From Actinomycetota bacterium (GTDB lineage: Bacteria > Actinomycetota > Humimicrobiia > Humimicrobiales > Humimicrobiaceae), in the NCBI GenBank assembly GCA_016870675.1, contig VGAU01000128.1, positions 1 to 5,744 on the forward strand: a DNA stretch of 5,744 bases. The letters are read 5' to 3'. The notes below the pieces were generated by a model. It did no database searches, was not told the DNA's origin, and worked only from the letters and a program-made list of their open reading frames with translations. Shown piece after piece: positions 1-5,598 of this stretch. The position numbers and the translations under genes are program-made. The stretch's first letter is position 1, and every line of letters starts with the position of its first letter.

Positions 1-2856
1 ATTAACCGTCTTTGAGACCGCATTATCTACAAATTTTTGAAAAGCAGCCTGAGTTCTTACATGCCATTTTGGAGATATCTCATGCGCCGTAACAAATATT
101 CTCTTATATCCCGAGGGGATTTCATCAATATCCTTAAGATTACCGCTTTCAGCTATCTTCTCCATCACTTCTTCGCTGTAAAAACCTTCATCCGTTGCAA
201 TTTTTTTAAAATATTTGTTAACTTCCAAAAGCCTGTCATTATCCATAACATTTTTAACAAATGATATTGCGAACAGTGGTTCCACCCCGCTTGAACAGTC
301 AGCAATAATACTTAAAGTCCCGGTAGGAGCAATTGTAGTAGTGGTTGCATTTCTAATTTCATAACCATCGGGGCTATCATATATACTTCCTTTAAAGTTC
401 GGAAATACTCCTTTTTCTTTTGCCAGTTCCTTTGATGCGTTTTTGGATTCATCCTGAATAAAACTCATAATTTTCTGTGCAAGTTCCAGAGCTTCTTCAC
501 TGTTATAGGGAATGCCAAGAATTATAAGAAGATCAGCATATCCCATAATCCCCAGGCCTATTTTTCTATTTCCATGCGCCATTTCCTTTATTTTTTCCAG
601 GGGGTACTTGCTCATATCAATAACATCATCTAAAAACCTCACTGCTGTGCGAATAATTCCTCCTAATTTATCATAATCCACCTTTTTTATACCCTCTTCC
701 TCTTTTACCATATGTGCCAGCTTTATGGATCCCAGATTGCATGCCTCATAAGGAAGCAGGGGCTGCTCTCCGCAGTTTCTAACTACGATTCCATTAGCAA
801 TATAGGAATTACTTATGGGTTCATTAAAGTCAAAAACTTCCTTCCTTCCCGTATATTTTATTTCTTCTACTTTATCAATAAACTTATTATAGTAATTATC
901 AAAAGAAAGCTTTTCAAATTTAAAAGAACCTAGTAATTTCTCCTTTCTTTCCTGAAGGAAACATACTTCTTTCTGAAATCTTTTTTTGGATATACCTCCC
1001 GATATGAATAATTCGTAGTAATTATCATTCTTGGCTCTATAGCTTTTTTGTTCCCCGCTCTTATTAACATAAGAAAAGTTCTTTGAAAAAGAATATCTTC
1101 TGGTTAAAATATTGGATTTAATTCCCAGGTTTAGTAGCAGCATCTGAACACCCTTTAACAGTTTTTTAGAAGATGAGCTAATTTTTATAGTTCCATCTGT
1201 ATCATCAATATTGCCATCTGAGCTAAAAATTCCTCTTAAAAACCCGGCTGCAGCTTCTTTTGTAGCACTGAGTAAACTCACAGGAACTTCCTTGTCGCAG
1301 GAAGTACACACTTTTACTCCTAATTCTTTAAAGAACTCAATAAATCCTTTTGAATGATAAGAGAGATGAATTACTCCATTTTCTCTTATTATTTCCTTTA
1401 TATCACATTTATACCACTTTCTTATTATCTGGTTAAAATATGAAGAAAGTTTTTTATCTTCATACCCAAAAGTAAGCTCCATCCTGTCTTCCCTGAGCCA
1501 GCCATCACCAATCAACCACCCTAAAATTTCTCCAAGCTCGCCGGACCAATATTCAGGCAGGTTAAGAGTCTTTCTTTTGGTAAAATTATTTAATTCTTTA
1601 ACTTTTCCATTATTAAATATTTTTTTATCTAACGGAAATCTACCCATGGGCTGAATTAAAACCTCATCGCCTTTAACAAGTTCTATAAGCTTTTTATACC
1701 CACCAGTAGTTAGTACTTTATGTTCAGCAGTAGCTTCGAGTTCATAACCCGAATAGGTAACCAGCTTGTAGATATCCTTTTTGCCTCTATTCCAGGATTT
1801 TATATTTTCGCTTTCAAAAATATCTAAATTTTTATCCGCAAACTCCTTTGAAACCTTATATTCCAGAGCTCTCCTGTCAAAAAGTATTTTTATATCCTCA
1901 CCGGCTTCAATTCTCTTACACAAGTCTCCGGCTTTAATAAATCCCCTGTCTGTGGAGATCAGGATCTCACCCGAAACGCACGGATTGGTGCTTTCAATCT
2001 GCCCCAGGTTTGGAGTTGGGTTATCTTTGTTTAACCTATCAAGGAATATAATACCAGGATCACCATTCTTCCACGCATGTTCAACAATTTTACCAAACAC
2101 TTCCTTTGCCCTATACCTATCTACCACCTCTTTAGTTCTCGGGTTTATAATCTCATATTCGTCATCATTCTCAACTGCTCTCATAAATGTTTCAGTCACT
2201 CCAACAGAGATATTAAAATTAGTCAATTTTTCATTATTATCTTTTGATGTAATAAAATCCAAAATATCAGGATGGTCTACTCTCAGTATCCCCATATTTG
2301 CGCCTCTCCTTGTTCCACCCTGCTTTATAGTATCAGTTGCAGCATTAAAAACAGTCATAAAAGATATGGGACCGCTTGAAACTCCTTTGGTGGAAAGAAC
2401 TACATCATTTCTTGGTCTTATATTGGAAAATGAATACCCGACCCCGCCGCCCGATTTCTGGATTAGTGCAGTTTCCTTCAGCGCTTCAAAAATATCATTC
2501 ATAGAATCTCCTACCGGAAGAACGAAACAGGCAGCCAATTGCTGAAGTTCTTTCCCGGCATTCATAAGCGTCGGAGAATTTGGAAGAAAATCAAGGTCTG
2601 TCATAATATTAAAAAACTGCTTTTCAATCCCTTTTACTTCTTCTTCTGTTTTCCCATACTTCTTTTCTGCAGAGGCTATGTTTCTGGCAACTCTTACAAA
2701 CATATCTATGGGTTTTTCCAGCAGGACCCCTTCTTCATCTCTTTTTAAATATCTTCTTTCCAGAACTTTTATGGCATTTTCCGATAGATTGATTTTTTTA
2801 TTGAAGTAATAATTATCCTGAATTTTTTTATTATCGGATTTTTTAACGTTTTCCAT
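1..2856 (-). CDS. nrdJ: Adenosylcobalamin-dependent (class II) ribonucleoside-diphosphate reductase, intein-containing, C-terminus outside window
   Basis: Reduces ribonucleotides to deoxyribonucleotides in the cytoplasm, using a thiyl radical generated with adenosylcobalamin. All 952 codons in the window read open from ATG 2856 to the left edge, with no frameshift or stop. Landmarks in precursor numbering: NSPTLMNAG 93-101; ACFV with redox Cys110; KSGGGVGYSFSNIRP around 134-149; QGGTRRGANMGIL 179-191; NPGE-site motif STNP 289-292, then the intein, then CGEQPLLPYEACNLGSI from 695; IGLGIMGYADLL 765-776; APTGTLS 843-849 in the phosphate-binding loop. By comparison with Thermotoga NrdJ, the active-site set is Asn291, radical Cys695 and Glu697, with redox pair Cys110/Cys706. 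Only about 92 residues precede NSPT, so there seems to be no N-terminal ATP-cone. Without the intein 550 residues are visible; the end, including any CxxC tail, lies beyond position 1. A GGGAG ribosome-binding site at 2866-2870, 9 nt from the ATG, supports the start. Confidence 0.96.
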   Translation of the reverse strand, partial: MENVKKSDNKKIQDNYYFNKKINLSENAIKVLERRYLKRDEEGVLLEKPIDMFVRVARNIASAEKKYGKTEEEVKGIEKQFFNIMTDLDFLPNSPTLMNAGKELQQLAACFVLPVGDSMNDIFEALKETALIQKSGGGVGYSFSNIRPRNDVVLSTKGVSSGPISFMTVFNAATDTIKQGGTRRGANMGILRVDHPDILDFITSKDNNEKLTNFNISVGVTETFMRAVENDDEYEIINPRTKEVVDRYRAKEVFGKIVEHAWKNGDPGIIFLDRLNKDNPTPNLGQIESTNPCVSGEILISTDRGFIKAGDLCKRIEAGEDIKILFDRRALEYKVSKEFADKNLDIFESENIKSWNRGKKDIYKLVTYSGYELEATAEHKVLTTGGYKKLIELVKGDEVLIQPMGRFPLDKKIFNNGKVKELNNFTKRKTLNLPEYWSGELGEILGWLIGDGWLREDRMELTFGYEDKKLSSYFNQIIRKWYKCDIKEIIRENGVIHLSYHSKGFIEFFKELGVKVCTSCDKEVPVSLLSATKEAAAGFLRGIFSSDGNIDDTDGTIKISSSSKKLLKGVQMLLLNLGIKSNILTRRYSFSKNFSYVNKSGEQKSYRAKNDNYYELFISGGISKKRFQKEVCFLQERKEKLLGSFKFEKLSFDNYYNKFIDKVEEIKYTGRKEVFDFNEPISNSYIANGIVVRNCGEQPLLPYEACNLGSIKLAHMVKEEEGIKKVDYDKLGGIIRTAVRFLDDVIDMSKYPLEKIKEMAHGNRKIGLGIMGYADLLIILGIPYNSEEALELAQKIMSFIQDESKNASKELAKEKGVFPNFKGSIYDSPDGYEIRNATTTTIAPTGTLSIIADCSSGVEPLFAISFVKNVMDNDRLLEVNKYFKKIATDEGFYSEEVMEKIAESGNLKDIDEIPSGYKRIFVTAHEISPKWHVRTQAAFQKFVDNAVSKTVN
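775..1980 (-). mobile_element. Intein (402 aa) with LAGLIDADG homing endonuclease inside NrdJ
   Basis: An in-frame protein intron that should excise itself and join Pro292 to Cys695 of NrdJ. Block A begins with nucleophile Cys293 (CVSGEILISTDRGFIKAGDL). Block B is TAEH at 376-379, with the conserved TxxH. The endonuclease motifs are LGEILGWLIGDG at 441-452 (Asp451) and AAGFLRGIFSSDG at 536-548 (Asp547), so both metal-binding acids are kept. A block H-like helix lies around 568-585 (LLKGVQMLLLNLGI). Block F is EVFDFNEPISNSYIANG at 673-689 and keeps Asp676. The intein ends GIVVRN at 694, followed by Cys695. The boundaries are firm because removing it restores the STNP-CGE catalytic motif. Two odd points are Arg in place of the usual penultimate His, and Asn683 where block F usually has His. 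A CxxC pair (Cys517, Cys520) lies between the endonuclease motifs. Mobility and splicing are inferred from family knowledge. Confidence 0.95.
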
Positions 2857-2865
2857 TAATTAATA

Positions 2866-2870
2866 CTCCC
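2866..2870 (-). promoter_or_regulatory. Ribosome-binding site of nrdJ
   Basis: GGGAG on the minus strand, 9 nt upstream of ATG 2856. It is the only Shine-Dalgarno-like run near the start and supports that initiation codon. Confidence 0.7.
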
Positions 2871-2909
2871 AAATTTATAATTAAACAATTCAATAAATTA
2901 AGCTAATTA

Positions 2910-2925
2910 ACTCATTATATTGTGT
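2910..2925. promoter_or_regulatory. NrdR-like box 2 (downstream of nrdJ start of transcription)
   Basis: ACTCATTATATTGTGT agrees with the NrdR box (roughly acaCwAtATAtwGtgt) at about 14 of 16 positions, including the conserved C, central TATA and G. It lies about 2-18 bases past the predicted transcription start of nrdJ. Binding there would block promoter clearance. The box is weaker than its partner; the 32 bp offset between them is what makes it credible. Confidence 0.7.
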
Positions 2926-2933
2926 ACCTTTAT

Positions 2934-2962
2934 ATATTAATACACTATATATTGTATGTCAA
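2934..2962 (-). promoter_or_regulatory. Promoter of nrdJ
   Basis: On the minus strand a perfect TTGACA -35 (2962-2957) is followed by a 17 bp spacer and TAATAT (2939-2934) as the -10, which matches four of six consensus positions. Transcription should start near 2927, leaving a leader of about 70 nt. That is too short for a cobalamin riboswitch, so NrdR is the likely control. Confidence 0.75.
2942..2957. promoter_or_regulatory. NrdR-like box 1 (in nrdJ promoter spacer)
   Basis: ACACTATATATTGTAT matches the NrdR box at all but about one position. It fills the spacer between the nrdJ -35 and -10 elements and touches the last base of the -35. NrdR is an ATP-cone repressor that senses nucleotide levels and usually binds paired boxes in front of ribonucleotide reductase genes. 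The second box starts 32 bp away, about three helical turns, which puts both on the same face of the DNA. Confidence 0.82.
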
Positions 2963-3070
2963 TAGAAATTCATTTTTAAATTATATTTCTGATAAATATT
3001 AAAGGCCATTTTGGTAAATCAACCATAGCATTAGCTACAAATATTCCAGTTTTGCATTAAATTTTTTTAA

Positions 3071-3087
3071 GTTATTAATGTAATAAC
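3071..3087. repeat. 17 bp perfect palindrome at the -35 position of the bS22 promoter
   Basis: GTTATTA-ATG-TAATAAC has perfect 7 bp arms around three bases. It covers the place where a -35 element for the promoter at 3099-3107 would be, and that stretch does not resemble TTGACA. It may be an operator or an activator site. The role is inferred from position only. Confidence 0.5.
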
Positions 3088-3098
3088 AGAATTATTTC

Positions 3099-3107
3099 TG
3101 GTATAAT
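3099..3107 (+). promoter_or_regulatory. Extended -10 promoter of the bS22-homocysteine methyltransferase operon
   Basis: TGGTATAAT is a perfect extended -10 element (TGn plus TATAAT). There is no good -35 at 16-18 bp, which is acceptable for extended -10 promoters. Transcription would begin near 3114, giving a leader of about 80 nt before the ATG at 3194. A small inverted repeat, CAGAA-TTAT-TTCTG (3087-3100), abuts the TG. Confidence 0.6.
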
Positions 3108-3116
3108 AGCTTACTT

Positions 3117-3130
3117 GTTATAAGAATAAC
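3117..3130. repeat. GTTAT-AAGA-ATAAC inverted repeat in the bS22 leader
   Basis: The 5 bp arms become 6 bp if the flanking T3116/A3131 are included. The arm sequence is the same as the outer arms of the palindrome at 3071-3087. Being just downstream of the predicted transcription start, it could be a second operator half or a weak RNA hairpin. Confidence 0.4.
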
Positions 3131-3193
3131 ATTTTTAAAAATCTATAAAAAAATTTTTTATTTTATAAAGACACTAACCTTAAAGGAAGTATT

Positions 3194-3289
3194 ATGAGTT
3201 CGGTTATTAAAAAGAGAAGAAGAAAAATGAGAAAGAAAAAGCATAAAAAAATGCTTAAAAAAACAAGATGGCAAAGAAGAAATAAATGA
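3194..3289 (+). CDS. Small ribosomal subunit protein bS22-like peptide (AURKAIP1/COX24 family), 31 aa
   Basis: A 31-residue, extremely basic peptide: it begins MSSVIKKRRRKMRKKKHKKM and ends LKKTRWQRRNK. The SVIKKRR start, KKKHKK(M/L)L(K/R)(K/R)TR core and QRR end are the hallmark of the bacterial peptides annotated as AURKAIP1/COX24-domain proteins, of which bS22 of mycobacterial 30S subunits is the characterised member. It is therefore expected to bind rRNA in the small subunit; that role is inferred by homology. A Shine-Dalgarno sequence AAAGGAAG (3182-3189) precedes the ATG, with AGGA 6 nt away. The stop TGA shares bases with the ATG of the next gene (ATGA at 3286-3289), so the two are probably translationally coupled. 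The gene is easily missed because of its size. Confidence 0.88.
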   Translation: MSSVIKKRRRKMRKKKHKKMLKKTRWQRRNK

Positions 3290-4221
3290 TAAAAGACAAC
3301 AATATCAACAAAATAAAACTGTTAGATATTATCGATAAAAAAATTCTTGTTAGCGATGGGGCAATGGGAACAACCCTGCTTTCAGTCGGTATTTCCGAAT
3401 ACCCTGATTCATTAAACATAGGCAACAACAATATTAGAAAGATAATAGATATTCATCTAAGTTTTCTTGAAGCAGGCTCAGATATTATTCAAACCAATAC
3501 CTTTGGTTCTACTCCCATCAAACTTGAGTCTTTTAGGCTGGAAAATGAAACTAAAAAAATAAACGAGAATGCGGTAAATGCCGCAAAAGAGGCTGTAAGC
3601 ATATACAGGTCTAAATCCGGAGATGAGAAACCCTTATTTATTGCCGGCGATATAGGACCTTTAGGAAAACTGCTGGAGCCCGTAGGTACCTTAAAATATG
3701 AAGATGCCGTTAGCGCATTTTCAAAGCAGGCAGAAATACTGATAGGTAAAAAAGTAGATTTGATAATAATCGAAACCATAATGGACTTAAATGAAGCTTT
3801 AGCCGCAATTGAAGCAACCAGAAAAATATCGGAAGATATTCCCATTGCCTGCACTCTTTCTTTTGGTGAAAATGGCGTAACTATAATGGGAAATAAAGCA
3901 GAAAATGTTACTAGCAGGTTAATTAATGCAGGCAGTGATATAGTTGGGGCAAACTGCAGTGTTGGCTCAGGTGCAATGTTAAATGTGGTTAAAAAAATGA
4001 GAGAAGCTGATGCAAACTCCAGGCTTATCTTTCAGCCTAATGCCGGACAACCGGTTCTGGTAGAGGGAAAAACCATATATAACGAGACTCCGGAAATCAT
4101 GGCTTCCAATATAGAGAAATTTCTTCCTTATAAGCCATCAATAGTTGGAGGATGCTGCGGAAGTACACCTGAACACATAAAAGAAATAATAAAAGTAGTA
4201 AGAAGTTACAACAATCCGTAA
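3286..4221 (+). CDS. MetH-like homocysteine S-methyltransferase domain protein (stand-alone)
   Basis: Predicted to methylate homocysteine to methionine. The 311 residues form one Hcy-binding TIM-barrel domain like the N-terminal module of cobalamin-dependent methionine synthase. Visible motifs: DGAMGTTL 24-31, QTNTFGSTPIKL 69-80, AGDIGPLGKLLEP 120-132, ETIMDLNEA 163-171, GANCSVG 221-227, FQPNAGQPV 249-257 and GGCCGSTPEHI 288-298. The zinc ligands are Cys224, Cys290 and Cys291, all present. The folate, cobalamin and reactivation modules of full MetH (about 1200 residues) are missing, and there is no C-terminal methylenetetrahydrofolate reductase as in some two-domain forms. A separate corrinoid protein must therefore supply the methyl group if it works like MetH; S-methylmethionine or another donor (MmuM- or BHMT-like use) is possible. 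The MetH-style NAGQP and GGCCG segments favour the first. The start codon overlaps the stop of the bS22 gene, and the gene has no strong Shine-Dalgarno of its own, so coupling is likely. Confidence 0.88.
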   Translation: MIKDNNINKIKLLDIIDKKILVSDGAMGTTLLSVGISEYPDSLNIGNNNIRKIIDIHLSFLEAGSDIIQTNTFGSTPIKLESFRLENETKKINENAVNAAKEAVSIYRSKSGDEKPLFIAGDIGPLGKLLEPVGTLKYEDAVSAFSKQAEILIGKKVDLIIIETIMDLNEALAAIEATRKISEDIPIACTLSFGENGVTIMGNKAENVTSRLINAGSDIVGANCSVGSGAMLNVVKKMREADANSRLIFQPNAGQPVLVEGKTIYNETPEIMASNIEKFLPYKPSIVGGCCGSTPEHIKEIIKVVRSYNNP

Positions 4222-4274
4222 TAATAATTCGTACACTTTTTCAGCAGTCTAAATTATCAAAAACTAATGATCCT

Positions 4275-5195
4275 TTAAAATTTTGCGTCTGTCTTCCGTA
4301 TTATGGGGGCTAACTCGCTTTCCAGAAATTCTTCATCTTCATTGAGTGTGGCTTTTAATAAAAACCAGTTTTCAACATGTTCAACAGATTCCCCGGGAGG
4401 CACTTTTTTCATACCTCCAAGTGTTTCAACCTCCAGTATTTCTGGATTAGTATAAATTTCTGTATTTACTCCAAAATCAGGATACCTGACTTCCGGATTG
4501 TAATTATACCTTTTTACAAAAAGTTGCCCGTCAAGGTAATATGCTGCCCATCCGAGTGTATTTAAAACGCCAATTTTCTGGCAAGTTTTTGCATTAGGAT
4601 TTTGCTTTACCTGAATAAACTTTGTTCCCCAGATAAATCTTGGATCCTTCATTTCCGTATAAGACCAGAGCACCAGGGGACGTACCGGAAGAAGATTTTC
4701 TTCTGCGGACCTGTAAGGCTCCTGGGGTATTATCGCCATTCCACCCTGTGCCATTACTGAAAGTGCCCAGGGGGCAATCTCTATATCCCATAGATTTTTA
4801 TTAACCAGTCTATGTAAAATCCTGACATTATTATTGTTTGAACCCAGATTTATTTCCATTTCTTTTTGAATGCCAGTTGTGCCCTCGATACTTTGAATAA
4901 GCCTGAGAGTTTTCCCATTCCAGTTATAGTTCACAGGATTATTATCAGGAAAATATGTGCGGGGTTTTACTTCAGGCGCATGCCAGAGTCTGTGCCCCCC
5001 GTATATCAGCCACTCATCTCCGCCTGTTTTTCCCTGCTGCTGCTTAAACTCTCTAAATAGATTCTGGTCTCCCACAAATCCAAAACGAACAATCCTTGGT
5101 CCTACGTCAGTGGTAACTACTATTTCTACTTCCCCGTTAGTCATACGGATACAGTTCTTCCAGCCCCCCAAATTAAACTTTTCTTGAATCTCCAT
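4275..5195 (-). CDS. Uncharacterised protein, DUF4380 / galactose-mutarotase-like
   Basis: A 306-residue protein without signal peptide or membrane segment, presumably cytoplasmic. Its composition and motif pattern suggest a beta-sandwich of the galactose mutarotase-like type: TTDVGPRIVRFGF near 28-40, YGGHRLWHAPE 65-75, ILHRLVNKN 126-134 followed by APWALSVMAQGG 141-152, and YPDFGVNTEIYTNPEILEVE 238-257. The GGHRLWHAPE stretch and the overall order recall proteins annotated as DUF4380, but I cannot confirm the match here. The substrate is unknown; a carbohydrate is the natural guess from the fold. The start at 5195 is backed by an excellent AGGGAGGG (minus strand, ending 5 nt from the ATG, 5201-5208). 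The gene faces the methyltransferase gene with a 53 bp gap and diverges from the RAM-domain gene, so it is likely transcribed alone. Confidence 0.85.
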   Translation of the reverse strand: MEIQEKFNLGGWKNCIRMTNGEVEIVVTTDVGPRIVRFGFVGDQNLFREFKQQQGKTGGDEWLIYGGHRLWHAPEVKPRTYFPDNNPVNYNWNGKTLRLIQSIEGTTGIQKEMEINLGSNNNNVRILHRLVNKNLWDIEIAPWALSVMAQGGMAIIPQEPYRSAEENLLPVRPLVLWSYTEMKDPRFIWGTKFIQVKQNPNAKTCQKIGVLNTLGWAAYYLDGQLFVKRYNYNPEVRYPDFGVNTEIYTNPEILEVETLGGMKKVPPGESVEHVENWFLLKATLNEDEEFLESELAPIIRKTDAKF

Positions 5196-5200
5196 AAAAT

Positions 5201-5208
5201 CCCTCCCT
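5201..5208 (-). promoter_or_regulatory. Strong ribosome-binding site of the DUF4380-like gene
   Basis: AGGGAGGG on the minus strand just upstream of ATG 5195 contains GGAGG at standard spacing. It fixes the start codon. Confidence 0.75.
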
Positions 5209-5247
5209 AAATCTAAAAGTTAATTCATAAAAAATTAAATTGTAATT

Positions 5248-5253
5248 ATTATA
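5248..5253 (-). promoter_or_regulatory. Possible -10 element of the DUF4380-like gene
   Basis: TATAAT on the minus strand, about 50 nt before the ATG. No convincing -35 lies 16-18 bp upstream, and in such AT-rich DNA the hexamer may occur by chance. Confidence 0.35.
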
Positions 5254-5303
5254 TTTGTTTATTTATTTAATTACTAATACTTCTATCAATAATTATGTAG
5301 GAG

Positions 5304-5309
5304 TATAAT
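5304..5309 (+). promoter_or_regulatory. Possible -10 element of the RAM-domain gene
   Basis: TATAAT, 61 bases before ATG 5371, with only a poor -35 (TTCTAT at 17 bp). It would share the 175 bp AT-rich divergent region with the promoter of the neighbouring gene. Confidence 0.4.
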
Positions 5310-5353
5310 AATGGTAAAGTAACATGATAGCAAAAAAAATAATATGTAGTTGA

Positions 5354-5362
5354 AAGGGGGTG
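5354..5362 (+). promoter_or_regulatory. Ribosome-binding site of the RAM-domain gene
   Basis: AAGGGGGTG differs from AAGGAGGTG at one base, which can still form a G-U pair with 16S rRNA. It is 8 nt from ATG 5371 and decides between that start and the upstream TTG. Confidence 0.7.
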
Positions 5363-5370
5363 TAATAAAA

Positions 5371-5598
5371 ATGAAAGCATACATCTTAATAAATGCAGGG
5401 CTGGGGGTTGTAAATGATGTTTTAGATAATCTTAGAAAAATAAATGAGATAAAAAGCGCTCATTCAACTGTTGGACCTTACGACATTATTGCTTTTATAG
5501 AAAGCAGCGATCTACCTAGTTTAGGGGATATAATAGTTCAAAAAATCCAGAAAATATCCGGGGTTTCAAAAACTCTTACCTGTATTATTATAGAATAG
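5371..5598 (+). CDS. Stand-alone Lrp/AsnC ligand-binding (RAM) domain protein
   Basis: A 75-residue protein that matches the C-terminal effector-binding domain of Lrp/AsnC regulators and lacks the helix-turn-helix half. The pattern is the typical beta-alpha-beta-beta-alpha-beta order: strand KAYILINAG 2-10, helix VVNDVLDNLRKI 13-24, strand IKSAHSTVGPYDIIAFIE 27-44 with the GPYD turn at 35-38, helix LGDIIVQKIQKI 51-62, and GVSKTLTCIIIE 64-75. Such domains dimerise and form octamers that bind amino acids or similar effectors, and the stand-alone forms are thought to sense ligands or modulate full-length Lrp proteins. The ATG at 5371 is preferred because AAGGGGGTG (5354-5362) lies 8 nt upstream; a TTG at 5350 would give a longer form but overlaps that site and adds residues outside the domain. 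The stop is TAG. Confidence 0.87.
   Translation: MKAYILINAGLGVVNDVLDNLRKINEIKSAHSTVGPYDIIAFIESSDLPSLGDIIVQKIQKISGVSKTLTCIIIE

Noticed and set aside
1781..2545. A 254-codon open frame on the plus strand
   Set aside because: It lies wholly antisense to nrdJ and its intein, whose frame carries recognisable catalytic motifs throughout. The plus-strand translation shows no family motif and is rich in Ser, Leu and Phe, as expected for a complement-strand shadow.
2963..3070. Search for a cobalamin or SAM riboswitch in the divergent region
   Set aside because: The two predicted leaders are about 70 and 80 nt and AT-rich, with no recognisable B12-box or SAM-type core. I saw nothing convincing between the two promoters.
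3489..3854. A 121-codon open frame on the minus strand
   Set aside because: It is antisense to the conserved core of the methyltransferase gene, has no ribosome-binding site and no recognisable motif.
4222..4274. Possible bidirectional terminator between the convergent genes
   Set aside because: The 53 bp gap holds a short T run but no stable GC-containing stem that I could find.
5311..5322. Three-codon open frame ATG GTA AAG TAA after AGGAG (5299-5303), a possible leader peptide
   Set aside because: It overlaps the TATAAT that is the best -10 for the downstream gene, so it would not be on that transcript, and three codons cannot be judged.
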